The notes under the pieces were generated by a model, which did not search any database, was not told where the DNA came from, and was given only the letters and a program-made list of their open reading frames with translations. Position numbers and translations under genes: made by a program. Shown piece by piece: positions 1 through 8,081 of a stretch of 64,000 nt of DNA. How positions within the stretch are numbered: position 1 is the stretch's first letter; every line of letters begins with the position of its first letter. The stretch comes from Thioalkalivibrio sp. K90mix (lineage in GTDB: Bacteria > Pseudomonadota > Gammaproteobacteria > Ectothiorhodospirales > Ectothiorhodospiraceae), in contig NC_013889.1 in NCBI RefSeq assembly GCF_000025545.1, positions 2,349,501-2,413,500 of the forward strand, given 5' to 3'.

Positions 1-288
1 GTCCTGGCGTGCCGCCCGGATGACCGCCTCGGGATCGTTTTCCACCACCTTGAGCAGTACGCGGGCCGGACCGCGCGGCGCGCGCAGCCCCTGCTCCCAG
101 TGCCGCAGCGTGCCGATGGAAATACCGAAGGCGGCACAGAAACGCTGCTGACTCATGCCGGTCTTTTCGCGGATGGCCTTGACGTCCAGGGTCTCGGGAC
201 GATGTTCGACAATACCCGAAGGGTCGCCACGAGCGTGGTCGATTGCATCCGCCAGCCCTTCCGCGATATCAGTGAATGCCTTGCCCAT
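1..288 (-). CDS. XRE-type HTH antitoxin (C-terminal end at window edge)
   Basis: DNA-binding antitoxin of a toxin-first (HigBA/RelBE-like) toxin-antitoxin pair. It is expected to neutralise the toxin and repress the operon. 96 residues are visible from ATG at 288 to the window edge; no stop is seen, but this is about full length for the family. A helix-turn-helix lies at roughly residues 37-66 (KTGMSQQRFCAAFGIS, then GTLRHWEQG). The start overlaps the 3' end of the toxin frame (stop at 269-271), the usual coupling for such pairs. The antitoxin frame is intact although the toxin gene is split, so the antitoxin may persist alone. Family assignment is firm; the exact TA subfamily is inferred. 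Confidence 0.85.
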   Translation of the reverse strand, partial: MGKAFTDIAEGLADAIDHARGDPSGIVEHRPETLDVKAIREKTGMSQQRFCAAFGISIGTLRHWEQGLRAPRGPARVLLKVVENDPEAVIRAARQD

Positions 289-890
289 TACGCTGCCTCC
301 AATAAGCGACCAGATCCCGCACTAGGCGGGCAATTGCTCGGCGCTCCTCGCCTGACAGGTCGGCTTTCTCGTTCTTGCCCCAGGGAAACACTGATCAATG
401 TACACGCTCGCGCTCGAGTCGCTTTTGCGTGGGAACAAGGCGCGGTGACTGCCGTGCAGTCATTCTGCACAAGGGAGCCGCAACGCCGTTCCCGTGCAAA
501 AGCGGCCGAGCCCTTGGGGTTGGTACCCCAGGTTCCCCGATCCTGCGTTGCGCCGCTTGCGGGTAGAACCACTACCCGCTGCACAACGCGCCTTGTCTCA
601 GAAAACCTGGGGTACCAACGCGAGCGTGTACATTGATCAGTGTTTCCCTTGGCCGCCAGCAGATACAGCGGCATGGACTCGTTGTGGAAGTAGTAGATCA
701 CGCGAATGCCACCGCTCTTGCCACGACCCAGAGCACGCCAGCGCAGCTTTCTTACCCCACCCGTGCCCTGGATGAGGTCACCCGCGCTCGGGTGCTCCGC
801 CAGATAGGCAATCAGATCGGCACGCTCATCGTCCTTGAGCACTTCGATGATCTTCTTCCTGAACGGAGCGGTTTCCGCCACCGTGATCAT
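269..890 (-). pseudogene. RelE/HigB-family toxin gene split by a repeat element
   Basis: Ribosome-dependent mRNA-interferase type toxin by family. The N-terminal 80 residues (ATG at 890) include the family-like segment GGIRVIYYFHN. They are followed by the 268-bp element at 382-649, then the last 36 codons in the host frame (GKNEKADLSGEERR to the stop at 269-271). Deleting 382-649 exactly rejoins both parts in one frame of about 117 codons, a normal toxin length, so the gene was intact before insertion. As it stands, translation runs from residue 80 into element sequence and the native C-terminal helix is lost. It is probably inactive, though a chimeric protein of up to 200 aa could still be made. 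Paired with the antitoxin downstream. Confidence 0.8.
382..649 (-). mobile_element. Hairpin-rich MITE-like element, copy 1 (268 bp)
   Basis: Non-coding element with nearly perfect terminal inverted repeats (AGGGAAACACTGATCA at the left, its complement at the right). It is inverted relative to the copies at 21406, 28561 and 41116. Internally, GGTACCCCAGGTT (522-534) pairs perfectly with 604-616. A GTGCAG/CTGCAC hairpin and a GCGGGTAG/CTACCCGC hairpin are also present. It lacks about 30 bp of one internal hairpin found in the longer copies. It interrupts the toxin gene with no target-site duplication that I can see. It carries no transposase. Confidence 0.85.
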
Positions 891-897
891 TCGCTCA

Positions 898-922
898 CGA
901 TATACGCCATTGGCGTATATCG
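898..922. promoter_or_regulatory. Palindromic operator upstream of the toxin-antitoxin genes
   Basis: Perfect dyad CGATATACGCC / GGCGTATATCG around a 3-nt centre, 7 bp upstream of the toxin ATG. Position and symmetry fit the autoregulatory site bound by the antitoxin or TA complex. It also lies only 11 bp beyond the stop of the rimK-like gene. Regulatory role is inferred from position. Confidence 0.55.
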
Positions 923-933
923 CAACGTCCGTT

Positions 934-2418
934 TCAGGACGCGGCGCGGTGGCGGCGGGCGGCGTCGAGGCGGCGGACGAAGTCCTGCATCAGGGTAGTG
1001 TAGAGGGCTTCGCCGAGGACCTTGTCCTCAATGCCGGCGTCGAGGTTGGGGTTGTCGTTCACCTCGATGACCATCACGCCGCGCGGGGTCTGCTTGAGAT
1101 CGACGCCGTAGAGGCCATTGCCGATCAGGTTGGCGGCCTTGACGGCCGTCTTGACCACCGCGGCGGGCACGTCCGCCAGGGCCTGGGTGCGGAAGCCGCC
1201 CTCGCGCGGGCCGCCCTTGGCGTCGTGATTGACGATCTGCCAGTGCTTGCGCGACATCAGGTATTGCGAGGCGTACAGCGGCTGGCGGTTGAGCACGCCG
1301 ATACGCCAGTCAAACTCGGTGTAGACGAACTCCTGGGCGAGGATCAGATCGCTCTCTTTCAGCAGGCGCCGGGCGATGGATTCCAGCTCGGCGCGGTCGT
1401 TCGCCTTGAACACGCCGCGCGAGAAGCTGCCGTCCGGGATCTTGAGCACCACGGGATAGCCGATCTGCTCCTCCGCACGCAGGATGGTCTCGCGGTTGAG
1501 GATCACCGTCCTGGGCGTCGGCACGCGATGGGCGGCGAGGCGCTCGGCCAGGTAGACCTTGTTGGTGCAGCGCAGGATGGAGTCGGCGTCGTCAATCACC
1601 ACCATGCCTTCGGCCTCGGCCTTGCGCGCGAAACGATAGGTGTAGTGGTCGATCGCCGTGGTCTCGCGGATGAACAGGGCGTCGAACTCCGCCAGCCGGG
1701 GCAGATCACGTGCCTGGATCAGCTCGACATCCATCCCCTGCTCCTGCCCGGCGCGGGCGAAACGCTTGAGCGTGGCCGGCGTGGACGGGGCCATCGCCTC
1801 GTCCGGGTTGTGCAGGATGGCCAACTCGTAGCGCGCGCTGCGTGCCCCGCGGCGGCGCCGCCAGGGTTTGGAGAGGTAGCGCTCCAGCGCGGCGAAGAAG
1901 GCCGGCTCCTGCTCGGGCTCGAGCGCGTTCAGCGCGAACGGGCGCAGGGCGTGAATCTGCCAGCGCCCCTGCCGCCGGAACTCCACCCGGAACATGGGCG
2001 CGGGGAACAGGGCGAAGAGCTGCGCGGCGATCTCCTGCAGCGCCGGCTCGTCGCACTGGCCGAACAGCACGGTCAGCTCCAGCCGCTCGGGCTGCGCGGC
2101 CTGGCGGCTGCGGCCCAGCACGCGCGCCACGCGCTCGTCCAGCTCCCCGGTATCCAGGCTGTAGATGGACTTGCGCGACAGGTCCTGCAGGGTGCGCACG
2201 CTGGGGATCACCCGATGCCCGCGCGCCTCCGCCAGCAGCGAGCCGTAGTAGCCGGCCGACAGGTAGCGCTGGCTGCGGCACAGGTTGATCACCCGCAGGG
2301 TGGCCGGGTCGTCGGCGGCCGGGCCGCGCAGGTAGTCGTCGATGGCCATCACCAGCAGGTCGGGGAAGTGCGGCTTCCAGTCCGCCCGGCGCTCGACCAG
2401 GATGCGGTGCTCAGGCAT
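934..2418 (-). CDS. RimK-like ATP-grasp ligase with RLAN N-terminal domain
   Basis: Predicted cytosolic carboxylate-amine ligase that would join an amino acid or peptide to an acceptor carboxylate using ATP; the substrate is unknown. About 494 aa. The N-terminal third (SAGYYGSLLAEARGH, YSLDTGEL) matches the RLAN domain (RimK-like ATP-grasp N-terminal). The C-terminal half is an ATP-grasp fold with VVLKIPDGSFSRG, a DWRIGVL strand and the metal-binding EVNDNPN motif near residue 452. ATG at 2418 is preferred over GTG at 2424 because GGAGG sits six bases before it. It overlaps the upstream GNAT/C39 gene by 8 bp, so the two are translationally coupled. This pairing recurs in bacteria and suggests one peptide-modifying pathway. 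Family certain, substrate unknown. Confidence 0.85.
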   Translation of the reverse strand: MPEHRILVERRADWKPHFPDLLVMAIDDYLRGPAADDPATLRVINLCRSQRYLSAGYYGSLLAEARGHRVIPSVRTLQDLSRKSIYSLDTGELDERVARVLGRSRQAAQPERLELTVLFGQCDEPALQEIAAQLFALFPAPMFRVEFRRQGRWQIHALRPFALNALEPEQEPAFFAALERYLSKPWRRRRGARSARYELAILHNPDEAMAPSTPATLKRFARAGQEQGMDVELIQARDLPRLAEFDALFIRETTAIDHYTYRFARKAEAEGMVVIDDADSILRCTNKVYLAERLAAHRVPTPRTVILNRETILRAEEQIGYPVVLKIPDGSFSRGVFKANDRAELESIARRLLKESDLILAQEFVYTEFDWRIGVLNRQPLYASQYLMSRKHWQIVNHDAKGGPREGGFRTQALADVPAAVVKTAVKAANLIGNGLYGVDLKQTPRGVMVIEVNDNPNLDAGIEDKVLGEALYTTLMQDFVRRLDAARRHRAAS

Positions 2419-3580
2419 GCGCACCCTCCGGCGCCCGACGCGGGCCGATGATCACCGCCGCCTGCAGCCCCGCACGGCCGTAGCGCGCCATGCGCTCGAA
2501 GTCCGCACGCGCGATCGGCATGTTCACCGAATCCAGCGCGCGCTCACCCTGCTCGGCGTCCACGAACGGGTCGTGCACGTAGACAAAGCGCTCGTCGAAG
2601 CCGGTGACCGTGACCCAGTGCGGGAAGCGCTCGGCATAGAGCCGCACGCTGCTGATCAGCACCACCGGCACCCCGCCTTCGGCAGAGCGTGCCGCCAGCA
2701 TGGCCACGCTCACCGGGCCGTGCACCACCGGCACCCCGAGCTGTTTCAACTCCTCGACCATGTCCTCCTGCACCAGCTGCATCACCTCCTTCTTCTCCGC
2801 GCTGCGCACGGAATCCGCGAACGCCACGCCGCGATCGCGCACCAGCAGTTCCACCTCGAACCCGCGATGGGCAGCCGCCAGGGCAAGCCCGTACGGCCCG
2901 CAGCCGCCGTGGCCCGAGGTCATGAAAATCGTGGTGGCGTCGCGCCACAGGCGCAGCTCCAGGCGCCGATCCAGCTTGAGATCCGCATCGACAGCGCGCA
3001 TCGCCATCATCAGCGCGGCCGGGCCGCAGGTGAACTCCAGCGTCTGCGCGTAATACGGCGCACGCACCAGTGCCGGATCGGGACCGGGCGCCAGCGACTT
3101 TTGCAGCCGCAGCGCATCCATGTGGTCCTCGTAGTAGTCGTCGATCGTGCCGAAGTCGCGATACCCGAGCCCGCGGAACAGCGCCAGACTGGCCGCGTTG
3201 TCGCGCCGCACCTCCAGGCGCAGGTCGGTCCGCCCGTGCGCCCGCGCCGCGTCTTCCGCCGCCTCCACCAGGCGCCGCCCCAGGCCCTGGCCGCGCGCCC
3301 GCGCGCTGACCGCGATGGAGTACAGCCGCGCCAGCGATGTGCCCCGGCTGAACAACAGCATCACGTAGCCGAGCAGGCCCTCACCACCGGCCCCCTCCGC
3401 CACCAGCGAGGCCGCATGTCCCCGCGTGAGGAGATAGCGAAACTGCCGCCGCGAGATACGATCGACCTCGAACGCCGCATCCTCCAGCGCCACCAGCGCT
3501 TCCAGATCCTCCAGCGTAGCCGGACGGATCACGGGCGATTCTGCGGCGGGCGCGACCCGTTGCTTGACCTGCTGGCTCAC
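2411..3580 (-). CDS. GNAT acetyltransferase fused to C39-like peptidase
   Basis: Two-domain protein of about 389 aa. Residues 15-160 form a GNAT N-acyltransferase domain with acetyl-CoA loop RGQGLG at about 96-101. Residues 175-380 resemble a C39/papain-type peptidase, with candidate catalytic Q179, C185 (LEFTCGPAALMM), H321 (FPHWVTVTGFD) and D337 (VYVHDP). All are present, so the peptidase domain may be active. GTG at 3580 is chosen because a GGAG site lies six bases upstream and the GNAT domain begins soon after; a longer frame reaches 3781 but lacks domain content. It overlaps the downstream RimK-like ligase. Acylation, cleavage and ligation of one small peptide or metabolite is the likely theme; the substrate is not deducible. 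Confidence 0.82.
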   Translation of the reverse strand: MSQQVKQRVAPAAESPVIRPATLEDLEALVALEDAAFEVDRISRRQFRYLLTRGHAASLVAEGAGGEGLLGYVMLLFSRGTSLARLYSIAVSARARGQGLGRRLVEAAEDAARAHGRTDLRLEVRRDNAASLALFRGLGYRDFGTIDDYYEDHMDALRLQKSLAPGPDPALVRAPYYAQTLEFTCGPAALMMAMRAVDADLKLDRRLELRLWRDATTIFMTSGHGGCGPYGLALAAAHRGFEVELLVRDRGVAFADSVRSAEKKEVMQLVQEDMVEELKQLGVPVVHGPVSVAMLAARSAEGGVPVVLISSVRLYAERFPHWVTVTGFDERFVYVHDPFVDAEQGERALDSVNMPIARADFERMARYGRAGLQAAVIIGPRRAPEGAHA

Positions 3581-3659
3581 GCTCCTCTCCCGGCGGCTGC
3601 CCGATCTCCATCGTACTCCACGGCCACGCACGGAGTGACGGCAAGCACCGAGAAAAAGG

Positions 3660-4250
3660 CTACTCGGATCCAGTCGTTCTCGCTGCCTGGAGCTGCGCGA
3701 TGACCGAACGAATGCGCTGACGAACTTTGCGATAGTCGATCTCCCCCCAGGCCTGCAACAGCGCGATGAAGTCGGGATCATGGGAGGCCTCGACGAGATC
3801 CAGCAAGCGCCAGATCATCGACCGGTTGCGATCGCGCAGCATCTCCACCTCGAACGGCGGGCCACGCCGGGCGTTCTCGGCCAGCTGATCGAACAGCTCC
3901 CGCGCGCGAACCTCCCGCTCGATGGCCCAGCCTCGGTCCGTGAACACCAGCAAAGGCAAGCGACCGTCGTACTCGATCGCCAGCCAGCCACCCACGATGG
4001 CCCGATCGATCCGCGCGAGGGTCTCGTCTTCGGAAAGGGAGCGGTAGAAACCATGCGCAGGGTTGTCATCCAGGCCGAGTTCCAGGACCTTCTTCGCCCG
4101 TGATCCCTTCAACACCTTGGCCAGCAGGTTCCGCCCACCGGACATGATCAGGTCGTCCGCCGCGCGGAGGATGGCGCGCAACTCCTCGTCCGAGAGGTCG
4201 TCCGAGCAAGGACGCAGTTGCAAGGAGACGCGATGACGGGAACGGCTCAT
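3660..4250 (-). CDS. Stand-alone RQC-domain DNA-binding protein
   Basis: 196-aa protein. Residues 20-113 look like the RQC winged helix found C-terminal to the RecQ helicase core: KVLKGSRAKKVLELGLD, FYRSLSEDE, then LLVFTDRGWAIERE. It has no helicase motifs, so it is a free-standing RQC protein, probably binding DNA junctions or ends. The C-terminal 80 residues are charged and helical (MIWRLLDLVEASHDPDF). Two conserved-looking segments suggest it is a real gene and not a recQ fragment. It lies 41 bp downstream of the unrecognised 323-aa gene and 79 bp upstream of the GNAT/C39 gene, all on the same strand. Whether it belongs with the ligase genes or with the gene before it is unclear. Confidence 0.65.
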   Translation of the reverse strand: MSRSRHRVSLQLRPCSDDLSDEELRAILRAADDLIMSGGRNLLAKVLKGSRAKKVLELGLDDNPAHGFYRSLSEDETLARIDRAIVGGWLAIEYDGRLPLLVFTDRGWAIEREVRARELFDQLAENARRGPPFEVEMLRDRNRSMIWRLLDLVEASHDPDFIALLQAWGEIDYRKVRQRIRSVIAQLQAARTTGSE

Positions 4251-4291
4251 GTCGCCTCAACCTCCAGAAACACCCCGTTTCCCCATTGACC

Positions 4292-5263
4292 TCAACCTGG
4301 GACTTTCCAGGTCACGGCCTGATCATAAAATGCACTCTTGCGGACCTCTCGGGTTCGCTCGAATGCCAGCAGGGAATCGGGCTCGTCCGGATCGTCGCGT
4401 TCTTCGATCAGGCCGAACGGGTGAGCAAACCGCATAAAGCTCCGAAGGGGCCAGACATTACGCAGCACCTCCTGCGCGCTGAAGGGGCCGTCGTATTCGT
4501 CCGCCTCGTCCAGCGCCACCGGGAAGGCCCGCTCGAAGGCATCGATATAGAACGATACGGGGCGCCACTCATCGCCAAAACGTGCAAGCAGATACAGAGA
4601 AAACAGCGCCCCCTGCTGGACAGTCGACAGGGGCGGATACCCATCCTGGTAAGCCCAGTTGAACTCGCGGGTATGCCAGCGCAGCAGTTCGCGAAAGATT
4701 GACGCCCAATCCCCGCGCTCGATTTTCTGTTGCGTCGAGCGGGTCAGTTGCAGCCGCCCGCGGTATTTCCGCCCAAGCCCGCTCATCTGCACCAGCAACC
4801 GGGTCACATGCAGTTCCGGGAAATCATCCTCCTTGCGCCGCGACCCGGGGCGCCACTCCGGTTCCAGCCCCGCGGCTTCCACCGCGGCCCACGCATCTGC
4901 CACGACTCGAAGCGGAAGATTGCCTTTTGGAGTCAACGGGATGCCGCCCTCGGCACGAATGGTATCCGCCAGCACGCGGAACAACACACTCATCACGGTG
5001 GTCGGACATTCCGCTACACCCTCGGCAAAACTCACCAGCTCCGGGTGCTCGAACGGTGAATAAAGGAGTGCCCCCATCTGCTCGGGCGACAAGCCCGCGA
5101 AGTCGTCCAGCGGCCGGGCATTCGCCTCGGCGACGGCGGCGGCCACCATCGCATCCCTTTCGGCTCGGTCACCAGGGAAGTCCTGCGCCAGGGACTGCTC
5201 GATCGCCGCGACGATCGCGTTCATTTCATCCTCGCGCGGTGGGTTCGTACCGGATTTCTTCAT
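4292..5263 (-). CDS. Uncharacterised 323-aa protein
   Basis: I do not recognise a characterised family. It is a soluble, acidic, helix-rich protein with no signal peptide or membrane segment. A mid-protein stretch (IRAEGGIPLTPKGNLPLRVV) resembles a short motif near the start of some plasmid pRiA4b ORF-3-type proteins, but that link is weak. The ATG at 5263 has AGGT nine to ten bases upstream; ATG at 5224 with GAGGA five bases upstream is an equally good start, removing 13 residues. It precedes the RQC-domain gene by 41 bp on the same strand, so the two are probably co-transcribed. Confidence 0.6.
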   Translation of the reverse strand: MKKSGTNPPREDEMNAIVAAIEQSLAQDFPGDRAERDAMVAAAVAEANARPLDDFAGLSPEQMGALLYSPFEHPELVSFAEGVAECPTTVMSVLFRVLADTIRAEGGIPLTPKGNLPLRVVADAWAAVEAAGLEPEWRPGSRRKEDDFPELHVTRLLVQMSGLGRKYRGRLQLTRSTQQKIERGDWASIFRELLRWHTREFNWAYQDGYPPLSTVQQGALFSLYLLARFGDEWRPVSFYIDAFERAFPVALDEADEYDGPFSAQEVLRNVWPLRSFMRFAHPFGLIEERDDPDEPDSLLAFERTREVRKSAFYDQAVTWKVPG

Positions 5264-5366
5264 GAATGGATACCTCGCGACGGCGGAGGCTGCCCGGCCG
5301 TATATGGATCAATCCTGAAGACAAGGCTAAACCGGATCGCCACTTCCAATCATCCATGCATCGAGA

Positions 5367-6035
5367 CTAACGTAGCACCCCGGCCAGCCCATCGAGGCTG
5401 CCGATGGTGGCCGTGGGATCCCCGCCCCAAGGGTCGAACAGACCCTGCCTCGACCGGTCGAGCCATGCCGTGCGCATGCCCATTGCCTGCGCGCCGATCA
5501 CGTCGAACGGGTTGCCCGAGATCAGCCAGGCATCCGGCGGCGACACATTCGCCCGCTGCAGGAAATGCCGGTACCCGCGCGGGTCCGGCTTGAAGCAGCC
5601 GATCTCGTCCACACTGACGAGATCCTCGAAGCGATCCTCCAACCCGGCGTTCCGCAGCAGCCCGCTGACCGTCTCGGCCGTCCCGTTGGAGAACGCAAAC
5701 AGCCGGTGCCCATCCGCGCGCAGCGCATCCAGGGCCGGTCCCGCATCGGCAAACGCCGGGAGCTCTTGATACCGCCGCAACAACTCCGCCTCCTGCTCCG
5801 GTTCGAGCGCGATACCCAGGGCCTCGCAGCAATACTCCAACGCCTGCTCGGTGCAGGTATCAAAATCCGCATACGCCCCCATCAGCCCGCGCCGGAAGGT
5901 GTACTCCAGCTGCTTCTCGCGCCAGGCCCGTGCCAGCACCAGCGCCTGCGCGCCGATCCAGCCTTCAAGCGTCGCCGCAACCCCCTGTGTATCAATCAGC
6001 GTCCCGTACACATCGAACGCCAGCGTCTGTCGCAT
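5367..6035 (-). CDS. HAD-family haloacid dehalogenase type II
   Basis: 222-aa cytosolic hydrolase of the haloacid dehalogenase superfamily, type II (L-2-haloacid dehalogenase-like). It carries nucleophile motif FDVYGTL with Asp8, the FSNGT motif II near residue 115, the motif III lysine in FKPDPRGY near 150, and SGNPFDVIGAQAMGM as motif IV. The start at 6035 follows AGGGGG by five bases and places the nucleophile at the usual position. A longer upstream frame into the bolA region is not used. The true substrate could be a haloacid or an ordinary phosphoester metabolite. It is transcribed divergently from bolA across about 120 bp. Confidence 0.88.
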   Translation of the reverse strand: MRQTLAFDVYGTLIDTQGVAATLEGWIGAQALVLARAWREKQLEYTFRRGLMGAYADFDTCTEQALEYCCEALGIALEPEQEAELLRRYQELPAFADAGPALDALRADGHRLFAFSNGTAETVSGLLRNAGLEDRFEDLVSVDEIGCFKPDPRGYRHFLQRANVSPPDAWLISGNPFDVIGAQAMGMRTAWLDRSRQGLFDPWGGDPTATIGSLDGLAGVLR

Positions 6036-6155
6036 GTATCCCCCTTCGCTCCGGTCGCGAGCATGGCGCATCCCGTCCACCACATGGCAGTTCTGGACAT
6101 CGCTGCCTGGCGGCGAAACACTGCGCGTGTCGAGTTCAACTGTCGGGAAATATCC

Positions 6156-6476
6156 ATGACCATGCAGGAGACCATTACCCGGAAGCTGGAGGAGCGCTTT
6201 GCGCCCGAGCATCTGGAGGTGGTGAACGAGAGCCACATGCACAACGTGCCACCGGGTTCGGAGTCGCATTTCAAGGTGACGGTGGTGTCCGAGGCCTTTC
6301 GTGATCAGAAACTGATCGCGCGGCACCGGCTGGTGAACCAGACCCTGGCTGACGAGCTGGCCGGCGGCATCCACGCCCTCGCGCTGCACACGCTGGACCC
6401 GGACCAGTGGTTCGAGCGCGCCGGCAAGGTCGCCGACTCCCCACCCTGCATGGGTGGCGACGGCGGCAAGGCCTGA
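6156..6476 (+). CDS. bolA: BolA family protein
   Basis: 106-aa BolA-type regulator / Fe-S trafficking partner of monothiol glutaredoxins. Typical BolA features: EVVNESHMHNVPPGSESHFK with candidate cluster-ligand histidines, the RHRLVNQTLADEL helix, and HALALHTLDPDQWF; the SPPCMG tail matches the BolA group, not IbaG. A second in-frame ATG lies at 6162. The following phosphodiesterase-like gene begins inside its 3' end, suggesting co-translation. BolA affects cell shape and stress responses in other gammaproteobacteria. Confidence 0.92.
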   Translation: MTMQETITRKLEERFAPEHLEVVNESHMHNVPPGSESHFKVTVVSEAFRDQKLIARHRLVNQTLADELAGGIHALALHTLDPDQWFERAGKVADSPPCMGGDGGKA

Positions 6477-7692
6477 TCCCTTGCCACTAACAGAGATCCC
6501 CGCGCCCGAATCGGCCGTCGACCACATCCTGCGCGCGCGGCTGGAAGCGCCGGGGCTGATGGACCTGCTCGGCCAGATCGAGGCCAGCCTGAACCCGGCG
6601 GCCAGCCACCCGCCACTGCCGGGCATATCCGAGCACCTGGGGGCGGACCGCCACATCGTGCTTTGGCTGATCGACGGCTTTGCCACGCGCTATCGCCGTC
6701 ACACGCCGCTGCTGGGCGCGGACTACGTGACGGACCTCGAGACCGTGTTCCCCAGCACCACGGCCACCGCGATCAGCAGCATCCTGACGGGCCGCGCGCC
6801 CGCGCAGCACGGCCTGCTCGGCTGGCACACCCGCCTGTCCGCCGCCGAGCGCACGCTGACCGTGCTGATGGGCCAGGAGCGCGACCGTGAAGACCGCATC
6901 AACACGCTCGGCTACCGCGAGCTGACCGGCCGCGTGCAGCCGGACCGCCTGAGCGATCGGATCGACTGCGGCATGACCTGCATCGGCCCGGAGTGGATCG
7001 GCGGCACGCCGTACAACCGCATGATGAACGGGGCCGCGGATTTCATCGGCTTCGAGGACCTGTCCGAGCTGCCAGCGCGGGTGGCCGCGCATGTGAACGC
7101 GACGCCAGGGCCGCATTTCACCTACGTCTACTGGCCAGAGCTGGACCACCTGGGCCACGAATACGGCCCGGAGAGCCCGGAGGTAGAGCGCCACCTGAAG
7201 CAGCTGGACCTGGCCTACACCGCGACCTGCGCGCAGATCCAGCGCCTGGAGAGCGTGTTCCTGACCACCGCCGACCACGGCATGCGTACCATGGAGCGCC
7301 GGCTGGACCTTCGCGAGCACCCGGCGGTCCAGGCCTGTCTGCGCCACCGCCTGACCGGCGAGCCGCGAGCCGCCCTCGCCCACGTACGCGAGGGGCATAA
7401 CGCGGACTTCCTGGTCGCCCTGCACACCGCATTCGGCGATGACATCGTCGTGGTACCCGCCGCCGACTGGCTGGAACCCGGCGGGCAGGGCCGGACCCTG
7501 GGCCACGGCCCGGAGCACCCCGAGCTGCGGGCCCGCGCCGGCGACTACCTCCTGCTGCCCGCGGAGGACGCCTACCTGGTCGACCCGCCGGCCGACGACG
7601 AGGGCCCATTCTTCCGCGGTGCCCACGGCGGCCTGTCGCCGGAGGAGCGGCATATTCCCCTGTTTCTTCGGAATATCGGCCAGACGCGGTAA
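6454..7692 (+). CDS. Alkaline phosphatase / nucleotide pyrophosphatase-fold protein
   Basis: About 412 aa, related to type I phosphodiesterases / nucleotide pyrophosphatases of the alkaline-phosphatase superfamily. Visible metal- and nucleophile-region motifs: WLIDGF near residue 70, FPSTTATAISSILTG with the candidate nucleophile threonine near 95, DHLGHEYGPES, TTADHGM, and GAHGGLSPEERH near the C-terminus. There is no signal peptide, so a cytoplasmic location is likely. The start is uncertain: GTG at 6454 overlaps bolA by 23 bp, while TTG at 6481 would remove the overlap. Substrate unknown (phosphodiester or phosphonate). Confidence 0.82.
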   Translation: MATAARPDPLPLTEIPAPESAVDHILRARLEAPGLMDLLGQIEASLNPAASHPPLPGISEHLGADRHIVLWLIDGFATRYRRHTPLLGADYVTDLETVFPSTTATAISSILTGRAPAQHGLLGWHTRLSAAERTLTVLMGQERDREDRINTLGYRELTGRVQPDRLSDRIDCGMTCIGPEWIGGTPYNRMMNGAADFIGFEDLSELPARVAAHVNATPGPHFTYVYWPELDHLGHEYGPESPEVERHLKQLDLAYTATCAQIQRLESVFLTTADHGMRTMERRLDLREHPAVQACLRHRLTGEPRAALAHVREGHNADFLVALHTAFGDDIVVVPAADWLEPGGQGRTLGHGPEHPELRARAGDYLLLPAEDAYLVDPPADDEGPFFRGAHGGLSPEERHIPLFLRNIGQTR

Positions 7693-7753
7693 ACTGCGGG
7701 GTTTGCCCGCGGTCGAATGATCGCGGCTTGCCGTAAACCGATTTCGAGATCCC

Positions 7754-8056
7754 ATGAACGACACCGCCGACCAGACCTACAACAACGCTGCTCAGCACCT
7801 GATCGAGCTGGCGAACCGGCTCGCCGACGACGGCCAGGCCGCCGGGACCGGCGACGTCGCCGACGGCCTGCTGGCCGGTGCCGTGCACTTCTGGCTGTAC
7901 AGCCGCCAGCCCTGCGGCGACCCTTTATGCGAGGACTGCGCGCCGTTCGCGGATGCCGAGAGCCGCCTGGCCATGCTGCACGAGCTGATCGACGAGCTGG
8001 CGCGCGACAGCGACTACTTCCACGCCACCACCGACACCACCGTCGGCCACGCCTGA
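7754..8056 (+). CDS. Small conserved-looking hypothetical protein with CxxxxCxxC
   Basis: 100-aa acidic, helical protein with a CGDPLCEDC cluster at about residues 55-63 that could bind a metal; two more ligands are not evident. No signal peptide or membrane segment. It lies 61 bp after the phosphodiesterase-like gene and 25 bp before lhr, on the same strand, so it is probably in the lhr transcript. Function unknown. Confidence 0.65.
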   Translation: MNDTADQTYNNAAQHLIELANRLADDGQAAGTGDVADGLLAGAVHFWLYSRQPCGDPLCEDCAPFADAESRLAMLHELIDELARDSDYFHATTDTTVGHA

Positions 8057-8081
8057 CCCGCACGACCGGGCACTCTCGCCG

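Noticed and set aside
835-2451. Long plus-strand open frames antisense to the RimK-like gene, and many similar antisense frames
   Set aside because: GC-rich codon use leaves long antisense frames open; they carry no domain motifs and overlap well-supported genes.
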